Source of the DNA: Metallyticus violacea | Taxonomy: Eukaryota > Arthropoda > Insecta > Mantodea > Metallyticidae | Length of the DNA: 64,000 bases | NCBI GenBank assembly: GCA_030762175.1 | Contig: CM060841.1 | Location: 8,060,501 to 8,124,500, forward strand | Reading direction: 5' to 3' | Shown: piece after piece, positions 47,842 to 60,107 of the stretch | How positions within the stretch are numbered: position 1 is the first letter of the stretch | Layout: each line of letters opens with the position of its first letter | Position numbers and translations under genes: made by a program | The notes under the pieces: model-generated | Databases searched by the model: none | Told to the model about the DNA's origin: nothing | Seen by the model: the letters and a program-made list of their open reading frames with translations, nothing else

Positions 47842-48071
47842 GACACTGATGATAGATGAGATGAAATGATATATTGGGAAAGACCTTTTTTTTTTAAGGA
47901 AGGAAACGTTCCACGCCTAAGTTTAGGGTACCTCCCCGGCATTTGCTATTTATGAGGACTGAGGAAAACCTGGAAAAAACCTCAGTTAGGGAGGACGGTC
48001 GGGATGCGATTCGAACAGCAGACCCCCCGTTCACGAGTCCGCATCTTGACAACCTCGGCCACCCTTGGCGG
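47842..48071 (-). mobile_element. SINE-B copy, missing its 3' end
   Basis: Minus-strand copy with head CCGCCAAGGGTGGCCGAGG, GCGGACTCGTGAACGGG (in altered form), a B box CTGTTCGAATCGC and the body to TCATCTCATCTATCATCAG. The last ~45 bp of the family (CACCGCCTGTGGTGCC to AACACTATT) are missing. Confidence 0.9.
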
Positions 48072-48723
48072 CAACATAAGTAACAGAAAATATGGCTAGA
48101 TAACCTAAATCAGTACTTTTACTTTCGCCCTTTGTTCATTCCATTACCTACTAGAGACATGACGAGGAAATGGCATCATGGCGGAAGCTTTTGCTAATTG
48201 ATTAATACGCCTACTGATTAGCCAGTGACCCAGGTATTTCAGCTATAAAGAAGTAGGTTTGTTTATAGTGTTTTTAGAGTTTAGTTGTTTGTAAAGCATA
48301 GGCCATCTTTTAGTTGATTTTTCTGGAGTTTTCTTAGGTGATTAATAAGGCATTCAGTGATGTTTCAGAGTGATGTTGCTTCAGCAATTTATTGTACAGT
48401 CATATCTTTCACATTTATTAGATAATGTGTTCTTTGAGGTATGGAGGCACGTAACTGATAGTTCAGGTAATGATTATTGTGGTGCCCGATATTTAATACA
48501 ATCTAGTAGTCAAATGGGCCATTCTGTGCTCGTGAAGGTCTTTATTTAAATCCTTTATTGTTTTTTGCTTCAAGTAATTATTTCACTTGTACGCTTAATG
48601 CACTTCATACCAATTTTAAATACGCTGCATTTTACATTCATTGCTTTGGGTATTTCAAATAATTACGTATAATAAATTATATTTAAAAGTACCCTTGAAT
48701 TTTCTCAAATTATCATCTTTTTA

Positions 48724-48761
<38 letters not shown>

Positions 48762-49709
48762 ATCACCTTTCCAGTGTACCTCTTTGTAAATTTATAGCAA
48801 GTAAAATCACAGAAATGTGTTTGAGATAAATATCACGAGTGTAAGGCATCTTAAAGTATTCGCTTTTTCTGATTGGCACATCTACTCACTAAAACACAAC
48901 GTTTTATAATCTGTATATGATATCCTGAATTAGGATTTGAGCCTAACCGAGATCTGAATTGTGCTCTCGATTGCATCCTGGATCTTCTCTCTCTCTTGAT
49001 TAATTAGTTATCCATATCATTCACATCTACCCCCTTAGCATTTCGTTGAGTGTGGGTCCCTTTGAAGGCTGTGCACTTTTACTCCCGCTTGTGAGAGTAT
49101 AAAACAAATGAAACAGCAGTGATAATTAATTGAGCAGCGGTAGAGAGGACTTTAGAATCCTTGCATAACAATGACAGCTTGTTATCAGTCGAAATCTAAA
49201 GTTACATAACTAGCACCGTTCGTTACCGGAATCGTAATAGAAGATTTCAGGAATCGTTTCCGGTTCTGTGTATAGCAGTAACATATGCCAGTACAGATTT
49301 CCTATTGAATGCACAGTACACACAAAGAAATTTCCACTTAACTGTTCTTAAGTAGATGAACCCTTTCCTGAAACTTCACTCAACGTGAATGAGGAAATGA
49401 ATGTCTCTATTTGTGAGCGAGCATAAACTCAAGATTGCGTCCTGTGACAGTGGTAAGCCATACAAACAGCGCGGTATTTGCTTCCACGGTTGCATACGCG
49501 CTGGTTGCTTAGGAGACATGTTAAGACAGTGATGAGCCCATTAAACAACTCTTTATGTCGTCGAAATCGTGCTAAAGCTTTCAAATCTCCAAGTTTCGGG
49601 CAAAACTCTTCCGCATGCTGGGCATCTTGGACGAAATAAAAACGTCCTAAGCTCTTTGTTAGTTATTTCTCCTTTCTGGAAATAAAGATGAACTCTCATA
49701 GTAATGAAG
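48072..49709. other. unassigned sequence with one microsatellite
   Basis: No gene recognised. Confidence 0.5.
48725..48760. repeat. (ATT)n microsatellite
   Basis: About 12 ATT units. Confidence 0.93.
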
Positions 49710-49721
49710 TTTCTCTCCATT

Positions 49722-50004
49722 TTTTTATTTGGTTTATTTTATGGACGCTCAGGTCATCAGCATCTCATTCAATTCAGGGCGTAAAACGGCCAACATATTT
49801 GCTCAGAGGCCTCTTCTTTCAGGCTTGAGATTCTTTATCGTGCCGTAAATGTACGACACGGGACCCACGGCTTTACTTCCCTTCCGAAGTAAGCCATACT
49901 TAGGATTTTTACGCCCGAAAAAATCCATCGGTCCTGGCCGGGTTTGAACCGCGATCTTGGGTTTAGAAGACAAGTATGGTTACCACTACACCACCAGGAT
50001 CGAC
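49722..50004 (-). mobile_element. SINE-A copy with 12-bp target-site duplication
   Basis: Minus-strand copy with head GATCCTGGTGGTGTAGTGG, B box GCGGTTCAAACCC and body. It lacks a short piece near its 3' end (GCGTCC directly joins CATAAAATAAACC). The exact repeat TTTCTCTCCATT flanks it at 49710-49721 and 50005-50016. Confidence 0.95.
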
Positions 50005-50016
50005 TTTCTCTCCATT

Positions 50017-50274
50017 GTATATTCATTTTGTCTCCCTGGTGTTTTTGTATTTTCGAAGAAATAAAAATCGGATATTTTTTAAACAAGCTTCTTATATTGT
50101 GTAATTATCATGATTTAAAAATGTGTGATTTTAGTGACAGAAAATGGTTTCTTTTTTGGTTTAATTATATTTATTAATGTATTGGGCAAATTTAATGTTA
50201 TTTTAGGTTCTTTTTAAAGTGTTAGTGTTTAATTGCAGTTAAAGGATTTACCTGATAAGTAGAGTCGGGGGTTT
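50017..50274. other. unassigned A+T-rich spacer
   Basis: Nothing recognisable. Confidence 0.4.
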
Positions 50275-51085
50275 AACGCATTTATTTTGGTTAAAATAGG
50301 CAGGCATAAAAGCATTTAAAATACTAAAAATAGGCAGTAATATAATTAAAATAGGAATTTATTAAAAGTGAAAATAGGGAGTAATATGACTCATTATTAA
50401 TTAAAATATGTATGTAAGATACTTAATAATTTCTTTATCACAAAGTTAAAGTACTTAAGCTTACTTTTCTTTGTTACAAGAACCATCTATCAACTGTCAT
50501 AGAAGAATTTTCATCATGGAAAAAGAACGTTACTCATACTTCTACTGAAGTGATGGGAGAATATTTAAAACAAACGATTTAGGAAGGACTCATACCAGTT
50601 ACAACAGAACATTCGCCTTTCGGGACACCTGGAAATGTTGAACAAGACAAAGTAAAGCAGTTTTGAATAGTCCTGGCGAATGAGCAAAATGTGCACAGTG
50701 GTTTCTGACCGAGTTCATTTTCGTATACGAGTTTATAAGGGAATCAGGTTAGCATCTCTTTTACTTCCATACTGAACACATTGTAGGGACGATTTATTGC
50801 ACAGCTGTACCGCTCTCATATTTCTCGCTTGCAATTGTTTGTTACATTTATGCAGCTGAGAAGTTGCTCTCATCACAAATGTCATAGAATTGTCTCATGC
50901 AGATCAATGTCATTTAATTTTTATTAGCTTTTTCACGTCTATATATTGACTTTAAGTACTTTTTAAAATGCGTAAATAATCGCAGAAATATGCATTACAA
51001 TCCAAAACAGGCAAAAAAAAAAATGTTTTAACCTTAAAATAGGCAACAGAAGCCAAAATAGGGAGGGAAAATATAAGCAAAATAA
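50275..51085. repeat. block edged by AAAATAGG motifs, possible non-autonomous transposon
   Basis: The motif AAAATAGGCA/AAAATAGGGA/AAAATAGGAA recurs near 50296, 50329, 50351 and 50372 at the left and near 51043 and 51055 at the right, in the same orientation. The 650 bp between have no legible protein. Such motif-studded ends occur in some eukaryotic DNA transposons, but I found no inverted repeat or duplication of the target site, so identity is open. Confidence 0.35.
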
Positions 51086-51444
51086 AAGCTGGCCTTATCG
51101 ACCGAAAATGTACTGAAGCATGTTCATTTCTATCTGACTTGTATATCGTAACTTCCGGGCTCTATTAATGAGAATCATATATATATATATATAGCAAATG
51201 TTTATATTTTACTAAAATGCTTAATATATTTTAACCACAAACAATTCATAAATCTTTATTGTGATAAATATATTATTACATCATACTTTTTCCAATGCCA
51301 GCGCATTGTCTCACGAGCTTGTGGACATTCTTCCGGTCATGACGGTATTGTAGCGGACTTCTGAGGCCGGGACGCCCATGGCGCCGCTACGTTGTCCCAA
51401 TGGAGATGATGATGAAGGTAATATGGATAGTATCTAAAAGAAAT
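51086..51444. other. unassigned sequence
   Basis: A short (TA)n at 51178-51192 and a G+C-richer patch at 51335-51400 (GGGACGCCCATGGCGCCGC); neither was assigned. Confidence 0.4.
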
Positions 51445-51620
51445 CTGTATGGATGAGTGAAATTAATTAATGATGACGCAAATGAGTCCTTGATACCTTA
51501 GACCTATCTTAGATTTCACCTTCTCAAGGTAAAGAAAAACTCCAAAATGAAACGTTACCCAGACAGTTTAACCGGGCGGAGACAGTCGCAAATGCTACTA
51601 ATAGATCATGGAGGCGGTTT
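51445..51620 (-). mobile_element. SINE-C copy, diverged
   Basis: On the minus strand: head AAACCGCCTCCATGATCTAT, a worn B box, then CTGTCTGGGTAACGTTTC, GGAGTTTTTCTTTACCTTG, and the tail GGACTCATTTGCGTCATCAT then TAATTAATTTCACTCATCC. This tail matches the SINE-C at 60.5 kb and the SINE-D at 59.7 kb. Confidence 0.75.
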
Positions 51621-52267
51621 AAATTATAAAATGCTAATTGATCATAATTACACATAAGTACATTTTAAATTTAGATGTTGAATTCTTTTATCGGAAATAT
51701 AATATTTAGTGTATTTTCTGGAAGATTGTTGAAGAACATAAACATTGATGATAATGCAGTTATGAGTTTAATAGTTTGAAAGATAAGATTATTCTAAATT
51801 TTAAATATTTATTACCTTCCTGTAACTTTTAAATTTAAATGAATAAATAATTAAAAATGATAAATTTATATGTTTAATTAGTACAAAATTCAAATACTGG
51901 TGGAAATTTTCATATTTCATAAAAATATTTCTTGTGGATTTTGTACAGTGCATAGAAGAGAATTCTGGAAGAAGAAGAGGAAAAAAATCGTCTGACTTTA
52001 AAGCAACATTTAGACAATAAACTTCTTTTAACTTCCTCTCCACATGTTAGATACAAACTTCACTTAAAATAGTTCGTCTGACATTCTCAATTGGATAAAC
52101 TTTCAATTTTGTGAAAAAGTATATGATTTAATGTTTTCATAATTCTAGGCTTTATTGGGTAGGTGTACGAGAGCTACTTTACCTAAACATTTGATAAACA
52201 CACACACATATGATATCCTATAGGTTTGCTTCAGTTACTTAGGTTTAAACTTTTTACCTTGGTGTCA
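51621..52267. other. unassigned A+T-rich sequence
   Basis: Nothing recognisable. The 80-codon minus frame at 51801-52043 has no motif. Confidence 0.5.
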
Positions 52268-52410
52268 CCGTCACGAGTGGCCGAAGTCGTTAAATCGCGG
52301 ACTCATGAGCGGGAGGTATGGGGTTCGAATCCCGGCAGGACCGTCCTCCCTGACTGAGGTTTTTTCCTGGTTTTCCCTAGTTCTCATAAATGGCAAATGC
52401 CGGGGAGATA
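52268..52410 (+). mobile_element. SINE-B, 3'-truncated copy
   Basis: Plus strand: CGTCACGAGTGGCCGAAGTC, CGGACTCATGAGCGGGAGG, B box GGGGTTCGAATCCC, CCGTCCTCCCTGACTGAGG and CAAATGCCGGGGAGAT, then an abrupt end. The 3' half of the family is absent. The preserved part is close to the consensus. Confidence 0.9.
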
Positions 52411-54280
52411 TCAAATTGATTTATATTTAATATAAACGTTTTATTTGAATCTAAAATAATTAGAATTCTTTTTGTTGTATTTTGATAATGGAAACTATTC
52501 AAATAAACAGCGCGATGTTGAACGCGCAAATTCCAAGAAACGGATGACTCAAGGGCGATCAACTGAGACGATGGTAAAACGTTCTTCTCGACTCGCTAAT
52601 GACACGCAACTACATGCTAAATATTTTGATAACAATACAGTCGCCACAGCAACTTTTCAAATAAAAACATCAAATTTAAATCCTTACAAATAACATTTAA
52701 TAAATCTGATTTCTATTACATAAATTCAATTGCGCTAGTGTTAATGTGTAACGGGTGTATTATTAATATATTAATAATTTCAAAGTGGGGAGCATGCAAT
52801 AGATAAAATTAATAACTGTTATGGGTATTTATACTTTAAATTAATCACACAAAAGGTTCAGACAAACTATTGCATGTGCCCCACGTATTTCGTGTGGAAG
52901 AATTTTTCTGAAAAAGTTTATGAGATTATGAATTTGCTTGGGATTATAAATCTGCATTTGGCTATATGAATTATTTTATACCTTTTAGTTTATTTATAAT
53001 TTAGTTTTAAATTTTTAATTTTTTTAAATAAGTATCAAACTTTTATTCTGTTAACAAAATAAAAACGTATTTTTTAATTTTTTTTATTTAAATTATTCAA
53101 TTATTTCTATGTGGAAGTTACGATAGGTGGCTATCCATTCTTGTATCAAATGTGACTGTACATTAGAGATTTACGACAATTTACTGTGCAGCTCTCTAGT
53201 ATACCTTTTAATGTGCGCTTCTGTACAGAACTTAACAGATGTCAGTCAAAAAGTAAAATTGATTGTCACTGTGGAGATATTGTGGCAAACAGAAGTTTGT
53301 AATGAAATTGTTCTTTTATTTCATAAATGCAGAACATGTGAAATGTAAACTTTCGTTTTTAGAAGTCAAAGTTGATACGACCACGTGTAATACTATCAGG
53401 CAAATTTACTTTGATGCAATGCTCGAAATTCACTAACGTTTTAGTGGATGTTTGAAATGAGTTTTGCTTCGTGCCTGCGCTTCATGTAAGATAATTTTAC
53501 GTGTGCGTGACCGGAGGGAGGGCAACTTAAACTTTGACGTGAGGTACCAAGAGGTCGATAGGGCTTCAGTTAGTTATTTGAATGCCGCGATAAGGAATAT
53601 AAGGATGTAATAAAACCAACATTTGTTTTTCGCCCGAATAGATTATTGTGGCGATATGGACATTTTCGTTTTGAAAAAGAAATAACCTTAATTTTGGGGA
53701 TACAGGAGGAGAACGCGACCATGCAAGAAACTTTAAGTTTAGTTCTTAGAACTAAATTTTGTGATTGTATGTTTATGTGGTCTAATTTAACAGCCTATAG
53801 AGGAATTCACTAGTAATAAAACCACATAACAATAATTATTTCTATTTAAAAAGTATCGTCAGTAAATACCGGCTTTCCTTTCAGTACACGTTAATAAGAA
53901 ACCAACCACAGAAACCTTCATTACAACCCGGTCTCTTTGTGTTTGTTTTCTACCGCTCCCAGCACATACAGCAGATGGAAACAGAGTAATCGATGGCGCA
54001 GCATACATTAAAAGATCACATTCGGAGCAGTTATAATACAGTGCATTAACATTATAATCAGATAAATGTAATTATACTTGTGCACTTAAATTTTTCATAG
54101 TTACCTCATGCACAAGAAGCTGCATCTCCTGCTGATGAATAAATGAATTAACCAGTACTACTAGCTAATGTATGTACCTACGGGGCCAAGAACACATGAA
54201 TTATGAATTATTTCAGTTTTTATTGTTTTGGCCGGTATAACTAAAAGAGCTCAAATTACTTTTTCAGCATGATTTATTTT
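52411..54280. other. unassigned A+T-rich sequence
   Basis: No gene or repeat recognised over about 1.9 kb. The frames at 52472-52693 and 53127-53348 carry no motif. Confidence 0.5.
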
Positions 54281-54542
54281 AATACTCTTTAACACCTGTT
54301 TTAACTACTGTGGCATCACAGTCGATGGGCTTTAATGGTACATGAGATGAAATTATTATTATTAATTTTTAGGGAAGGAAACATTCCAGGCTAAAGCTTA
54401 AGGTACCTCTCCGGTATTTTCAATATATTAGGACTGAGAAAAACCTGGAAAAACCTCAATCAGGGAAGACGAACCTGGTAGGAATCGAACTCTAGACCTC
54501 CCGCTCACGAGTCCGCGCCTTAATGACCTCGGCCACACATGA
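54281..54542 (-). mobile_element. SINE-B copy, diverged
   Basis: Minus-strand copy from GTCATGTGTGGCCGAGG, GCGGACTCGTGAGCGGG and a B box with GAGTTCGATTCC to the 3' end AACAGGTGTTAAAGAGTATT. The body contains a small ATT expansion (54355-54366) where the family normally has AATATATC. Confidence 0.9.
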
Positions 54543-54718
54543 CCTGTAGCAGTTCTTATTCCTGTATCAGCTGCAGTACATTCTGCTACTTTTATAACTG
54601 CAGGTGTTTATTAAGAAAGAGATCGTCTGCGTAATGGAAAGGAACGGTCGTCAAGGCAGTAAAACTCATGTGCAGGTAGCAGCTTGATAGTTCTAGGGGG
54701 AATTTTTCATCGAGTTGT

Positions 54719-54972
54719 TGTTGATTTGGTTTATTTATAGACGTTCTTTAACATTTCAAATCATCAGCGTCTCATTCAATTCAGGGTGTGAAACGACCGA
54801 CAAATTTTGCTCAGAGGCTTCTTTTTTCATACTTGAGGTTCTTTATCGTGCCGTAAATGTACGACACGGGACCCACGGCTTTACTTCTCTTCCGAAGGAA
54901 GCCATACTTAGGATTTTTACGCTCCGAAAAAATCCCTCGGTCCTGGTCGGGTTCGAACCCGCGATCTGGGGA
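54719..54972 (-). mobile_element. SINE-A, copy truncated in its tRNA-like head
   Basis: On the minus strand the body and B box (GCGGGTTCGAACCC) are present, but the match ends at CCAGATCGCG, so the first ~45 bp of the head with the A box are missing. The 3' end (CTATAAATAAACCAAAT) is intact. As 5' truncation is common in retroposition, this may be an incomplete insertion. Confidence 0.9.
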
Positions 54973-55067
54973 TCTTGTTGAGAATTTGCACACACATAAT
55001 ACATGCAAATGTGAAGTATGGTAATTAAATATCACTGTTAGTTGATAAAAATCATTACAAATAAGAA

Positions 55068-55112
<45 letters not shown>

Positions 55113-55361
55113 GAAAATTAATTCGTTTTCAAGCAACTAGTTAGATGTATTAATCAGTTTCCAGGAGAGTATGTTGTCTGCAGTTTAAGTAGAAAAATGA
55201 TTCCAAATCTACCAATAGTTTATAAAAAAATGCATGATTATGTCACAATGCTTTCATTTTTAACAAGATTTTATTTTGGTTTAAACATTTTAAAAAAACT
55301 TGTTATGTGCAGTAGAGAATTAAAATTTTCACCATCTTTAGTTAAGTTTTCTTAACATCTC
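54973..55361. other. unassigned sequence with poly(T)
   Basis: It contains a run of about 34 T (listed) and otherwise nothing recognisable. Confidence 0.4.
55073..55106. repeat. poly(T) tract of about 34 bases
   Basis: Uninterrupted T-run. It could be the A-tail of an unidentified minus-strand retroelement, but no element body is visible to its right. Confidence 0.95.
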
Positions 55362-55617
55362 CGCTACAGGTGGTCGTTAAGGTGCGGACTCGTGACCGGG
55401 AGGTCTGGGGTTCGAATCCCACCAGTACCGTCCTCCCTGATTGAGGTTTTTTCCAGGTTTTTTTCAGTTTTCATAAATGGTAAATGTCGGGGAAGTACCC
55501 TAAACTTCCTGGAACGATTTCTTCCTTTAAAAAAATTCTTTCCCAATATATTTCTTCTCATGTATCATCAGTGTACACCGCCTGTAGTAAAAACGGGCGT
55601 TAAACAACATTCATTCA
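55362..55617 (+). mobile_element. SINE-B, full-length copy with target-site duplication
   Basis: Plus strand: the A box has lost GGCCGA (AGGTGGTCGTTAAGGTGCGG), the B box GGGTTCGAATCCC is intact, and the body runs to AACGGGCGTTAAACAAC with a short ATTC-repeat tail (55606-55620). The flanks TTCTTAACATCTC (55349) and TTCTTAATATCTC (55618) are a 13-bp target-site duplication with one change. Confidence 0.93.
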
Positions 55618-55821
55618 TTCTTAATATCTCTCAAATTTTTCATATTGATAGTTTTAAAACTTTCTGAGACACGGTATAAAGTGCATGCTCTTGCATTATT
55701 TGTTAGATTTGCACTTCCTGGTTACCTTAAGTAAACAGTGGCTAACTGGTACATTAGGATTGGTATTAATAAAGGGTTCCTAATGTGCTGCTATTTCTGC
55801 AATATGAGTATAGGGTGAAAG

Positions 55822-56010
55822 CAGCAATTTGTCTTTGTTCCTCAAGGAAGAAATGCTGACGAGTTGGCTTCTGAAAGGGAACAGGTCAGTAATGACCTAC
55901 CATCGGAAAATGTTAACGCCCAGAAGTTACACTATGCAGTTGCTCGCTATCCCAGCAACTTAGCTCAAGCTACCAGGTCCCTAAGAAGGCAGCAAGTTTT
56001 CTGACAGTAT
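55822..56010 (+). other. open stretch, possible LINE debris
   Basis: One frame reads QQFVFVPQGRNADELASERE, then VARYPSNLAQATRSLRRQQ to a stop. The first part faintly recalls the end of an RNase H domain (WVPGH.G..GNE.AD.LA), but key residues are missing. I cannot support a firm call. Confidence 0.2.
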
Positions 56011-56081
56011 CTCTGGTATATTCCTCGCGAAATAGCTGCGGGTTTATCTCCGACTAGCAAAGGAAAACGGTTAATTTATTC

Positions 56082-56477
56082 TTACATTTGTAAATAAAAG
56101 AGGAAACTCCATTTGAACAATGTCTTCTCCGCGGTTTCTCTTCCGCTCATAGCGGGTAAGATAAGCTTTATATACTTACATGCCGGTCGCGTCACCTCCG
56201 AAATTTGTCGCAGCATTGAAACGAAGAGAAGAAAAGTCAAGATAGAAAATAAAGATAGCAGAAAATGTTTAGTTGCATTTGCGGAAGAAAGAAAACATTT
56301 CGCTTGTAGGCGTACGAGAGATAATCTGGGAGCATTTCGGGGCTCGGAAAAGTGTTTTTTTTTCTCTCTCTCTCTTTTAAGTTTGCCACACTTAGATAAA
56401 GGCAGAGAATGTTCTGCATTTTTACATAAGAGCGAAAAGCCCCGAACTGGCCATAAGGATATCTCTACCTGAACCAT
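56082..56477. other. overlapping open frames of unknown nature on both strands
   Basis: A minus frame of 131 codons (56082-56477) and a plus frame of 119 codons (56113-56472) cover the same 400 bp. The plus frame is basic (ETKRRKVKIENKDSRK) and the minus frame has a hydrophobic segment (FLLSLFSILTFLLFVSML). Neither resembles a family I know, and both being open suggests low stop density from composition rather than a gene. Confidence 0.25.
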
Positions 56478-56479
56478 CT

Positions 56480-57396
56480 TGTTACTGCTTGAGAAGAGAC
56501 TGCCACGCTACAGCAGTGTGGGGACCTGTATTTCACTGCTCCGATAAGACATGTAAGTGCATGATAAGGCTCCCGGTAAAGCGTTTAGTCAGCTTTAAAA
56601 GAAGGCCCGTTTTGCACGAGTGAGCAGTCAAAGAGAGAAACGACTGCGTTCTCCACATGACATTTACTGTAGGATCAAAAGAAGGGTGTGAACGCTTTCT
56701 GAGTACTTAAACTTTAGCGTATTCAAGATTGTGAAAATCGGAGCGCAGGGAAACATATGTTTATGTTATTTTATTGTTCGTGTCTGAGAAGGTTTTTTAT
56801 CTTCCTTCTCTGAGATTGTAGTGATAAAAATGCTTATATTATTCATGAAAATGAATATATATGTAATTGTTCATATGTGTCGTGTTTGAATTGTTTTTCC
56901 TCCCTTAGATAAATGTTCAAGATGTTTGTGATAATTTTATTGTTCTTTATCACTGAGGCAAACAACTATTTACATATTTCTTTATGTACACATCTTATTG
57001 GTTAGGCCTATACTTTTTGTTTCTTTCTATTGGCATGTGTGACGTGTCTGTAATTCTTGTTCTTTCATTTAGTGTAGTAATTTTCTGATTTCGCTTTTCG
57101 TTGCTTTTCAAAGCAAGTGTTGAACATAGAAATTCCATTACTACAGATGAGATTATATTAATATTTTGTTCGTTTCAATTTGTTATTGTAAAATACGTCT
57201 AATTTTATTTATCAGAGTTTACTTATAGCAACACTTATGTGGTTTATTCTTTCTAGTCTATGATCTATAGGCATAAAAAGTTTTTTTTCCATTAAATCGT
57301 TTTCTAGAACAATTTTTAATCTTATAATAAGCCATTTCCCACAGAAGATGCCACTTTTATCATTAATTTTAAAATGCTGTTTGTAATCTTTAACTT
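56480..57396. other. unassigned A+T-rich sequence
   Basis: Nothing recognisable on either strand. Confidence 0.5.
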
Positions 57397-57580
57397 CGAA
57401 AGGGAGGTAAAGCCACGGGGTCCCGTATTTTAGATTTACAGCACATAAAATAATTTCAAGCCTGAAAGAAGAGACCTTTAAGCAAATTTACTGGCCGTTT
57501 CACGTCCTGAATTGAATGGGAATCTGATGATCTGAGATGTTACAGAGCGTTCATAAGTAAATAAATAAAATAATAAAACC
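57397..57580 (+). mobile_element. SINE-A, 5'-truncated copy
   Basis: It starts inside the body (AAGGGAGGTAAAGCCACGG) and runs through GCCTGAAAGAAGAGACC and CGTCCTGAATTGAATGGG to the end GCGTTCATAAGTAAATAAAT with an A-rich tail. The tRNA-like head is absent and the sequence is diverged, so it is an old copy. Confidence 0.88.
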
Positions 57581-57796
57581 TTTGACTTCTCCATTCAGTA
57601 TTCAAATAATTCTGTTTTAGCTTTAGCCTATGCAGCGAGCCTTGAGAGAAAATCATGCCAATCGCCTAATATTAACATAAAGTTCTCTCGCTGTTCCATA
57701 CACATGGATAGTCGCAGTTTGCTATTATTAGATCAAGTACTTTTTCTGTCTTTGTTTTTATGCCTCAGTTTGCGGTTAAGAAATCGGAAGGTATTG

Positions 57797-57945
57797 CGAC
57801 CGCCTCCGTGGTCTTTTAATCGCTGTGTCTTCTTGCAAATCCGGAGATTCCGGGTTCGAATCTCATAAGTACAGGTTTTTCTGTACTGTTAATGTATATG
57901 TAAGATAACTTTGGGCGCCGTGGTCTCCAGGATTTATGCACTTAT
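57797..57945 (+). mobile_element. SINE with SINE-C-like head and a different body
   Basis: The head reads CGACCGCCTCCGTGGTC then TTCTTGCAAATCCGGAGAT and B box CCGGGTTCGAATCTC. What follows (GTACAGGTTTTTCTGTACTG, then TAAGATAACTTTGGGCGCC) does not match the SINE-C body. Thus a C-type tRNA-like head appears joined to another 3' sequence. Confidence 0.65.
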
Positions 57946-58321
57946 TTCATAAAACATTTATTAATCCTATCTTTAGACATTCGTTGTTATGAAGGACTTT
58001 AAATTGTAACATAAATAGTACTATGACGTTCAATTATAGGCTATTGGTTCGCCAGTGCTATTGCATATATCTATTAGTAAAATATTTTTTACTGTGGGGT
58101 GAAAAATAATAAAGACTATAGGAATAACCCCCAACTGTAGAGAAACTTAAAAAAAAAAAAAATAATAATTGCGGATATTGGAAGAATTTCGGAAGCAGAG
58201 CTACTCCAACATTTCATTAAAAGGTGTTAAAAATATATCACTGCAGATAGACGCTTCAAACAGCTTCTGAACACAGTCAGTGCTCCTTATGAAAGAAATA
58301 ATATTGTGTGCATGATGATAT

Positions 58322-58490
58322 TAAATTGCCTCCATGGTATCATGGTCAGTGTGCCTATCTGCAAAGCTCGTTAGATCAGTGGCCTGGAGTGTTTCCTTAA
58401 CCTGAAAGGGTGAATGCTAGTTAACATTAAGCGATGCTGGCTTTGAGCTTATTTACGCACTCATTAAATCCAAAAACATTCATTTATCAT
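58322..58490 (+). mobile_element. SINE-C relict
   Basis: The head ATTGCCTCCATGGTATCATG and a worn B box are followed by ACCTGAAAGGGTGAATGC, matching CACCCTGAGAAGGTGAATGC of SINE-C, and a weathered tail (TTACGCACTCATTAAATCC, CATTCATTTATC). Confidence 0.6.
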
Positions 58491-59703
58491 CTCTTTAGAA
58501 CTTCGATATTATGAGGAAAGTTACACTTAAGAGACAGAGAGGAACATTAATCAAAGTTGTACTAGAGAAATGGGAACGGAATTGGTCCACCAACGAAGCC
58601 GGTGACTGGAGCGCCCTTCTTGATTTACTACCAGCTGTGAACGCGGACCAGAAATAATTATATATATAAGTTAAAAGAGATTCGAGATAAGATGCCATCC
58701 TGTTACATAATAAATAACTGTAATAACGCCTCATTTTTCTGATCTAATAGATATTATTGATAATGTTTATCAAATATATAACATAACATAACAATCTTGT
58801 AATGCTTCAAATTCATTACTAGTTTTCTTTGACATTCCGAACCCCCCCCCCCCTCACTTATGTTAATTTCGAAAGTGTCTTTTTCTGGTGAATTTTCAGG
58901 ATATGCGCCAATTTCATCTAGTTTATTCCCTTGTTAAGACTGTATGTTTTCGCTATTTTTTTTTTTTAACTTTGCATAGAACCAACAGATTCAAATTTGT
59001 GTACAATATCGTAAATCATATTCTGGAAGGAGGTTATTAATCACGAAAACATTCTGAATAAATTTCACATATACTCTACAAGAGATTCGTATTTAAAATA
59101 ACGTTTACAAACACCAATGCATTGTTTAGAGACCTATAACGTGTGTTAAAATTTGACTTTACGTTACTTCATGACGTTTTAGTTATATTTATCGAGTATA
59201 ACCGAAGAAGTAATCTATTTCTTTCCTTGTTAATGAAACACAAATAATTTCTACATTTTTCTATTGTTTTAAAGGATTAAGAAAGAGTTTTCTGCTTTTA
59301 CTGCTAAGCAATATCAATTCAAAATCGGGCACATAAATTAGCGATGCGAATTACTGACATGACGTATTACCTCACACATATAGTTAATAAACTAACTGGT
59401 TCGCGACGTAACGAAAGCTACCAATCACATCAGCCGCTTAGTTGTGAATAGAAATTACTGTTGTTTATGACGATTATTGTGTAAATAAACATAAACGCTA
59501 TCACTGAAATTGTGGCCAATGGCTTGGAATTCATTCACACACTGCACTATATCGTAACAATAGTAACTTTAAAAAATAATTACATAATGTTGTAACATAA
59601 ATAACACCCTTAAGAAACATATTTTTTTATTTAATGAGGTTTTTCTACTGTAAAAACGTGAATGACATGATTTCAAGTTAAAATGAGGGTTAAAAAAAGT
59701 AAT
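58491..59703. other. unassigned sequence
   Basis: No gene recognised. A run of 12 C lies at 58842-58853 and a T-run at 58958-58968. Confidence 0.5.
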
Positions 59704-59975
59704 AATATGTCTCCTGGTAGTCTAGTAGTAGCGATTACGACTTCTAACCTGGAGGCCCTGGGTTCGAATCCCGGTCAAGTAAAGCTATTTTTCAGGGGTT
59801 TTACTTACCCAGAGGATGTGAAGCCAGATGTCTTCAAGGCGCCAAGGATCCCGAACTCATTTTCGTCATCATTAAATCATTTAATTTCATTCATCTCTAC
59901 AGACTTACGCCAATAGCATTCAGTTCACAAGCAACAGACGTCGCAAGAAGGCCAATGTGGTCAAAAATAAATAAA
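59704..59975 (+). mobile_element. SINE-D, full-length copy
   Basis: The head CTCCTGGTAGTCTAGTAG (A box), TCTAACCTGGAGGCCC and B box TGGGTTCGAATCCCGG are distinct from families A-C. The body includes GGGGTTTTACTTACCCAGAG. The tail CCCGAACTCATTTTCGTC, ATCATTTAATTTCATTCATC, CTACAGAC, then CGCAAGAAGGCCAATGTGG and AAATAAATAAAATAAA matches the SINE-C tail, with about 34 extra bp between two CAGAC copies. The A-rich end marks it as a retroposon. Confidence 0.85.
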
Positions 59976-60060
59976 ATAAAAATCTATGTCAAAAGATGTA
60001 TGGCCTATGCCGTTTATATATGTCTCGAGGGTTACTTTCTGCGTAATAATTTAAAATGGG

Positions 60061-60062
<2 letters not shown>

Positions 60063-60107
<45 letters not shown>
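60063..60107. repeat. (GT)n microsatellite
   Basis: About 22 GT units without interruption. Confidence 0.95.

Noticed and set aside
55107..55348. Retroelement body belonging to the 34-base poly(T) tract
   Set aside because: No A/B box, SINE body or LINE coding motif is present in the sequence to its right.
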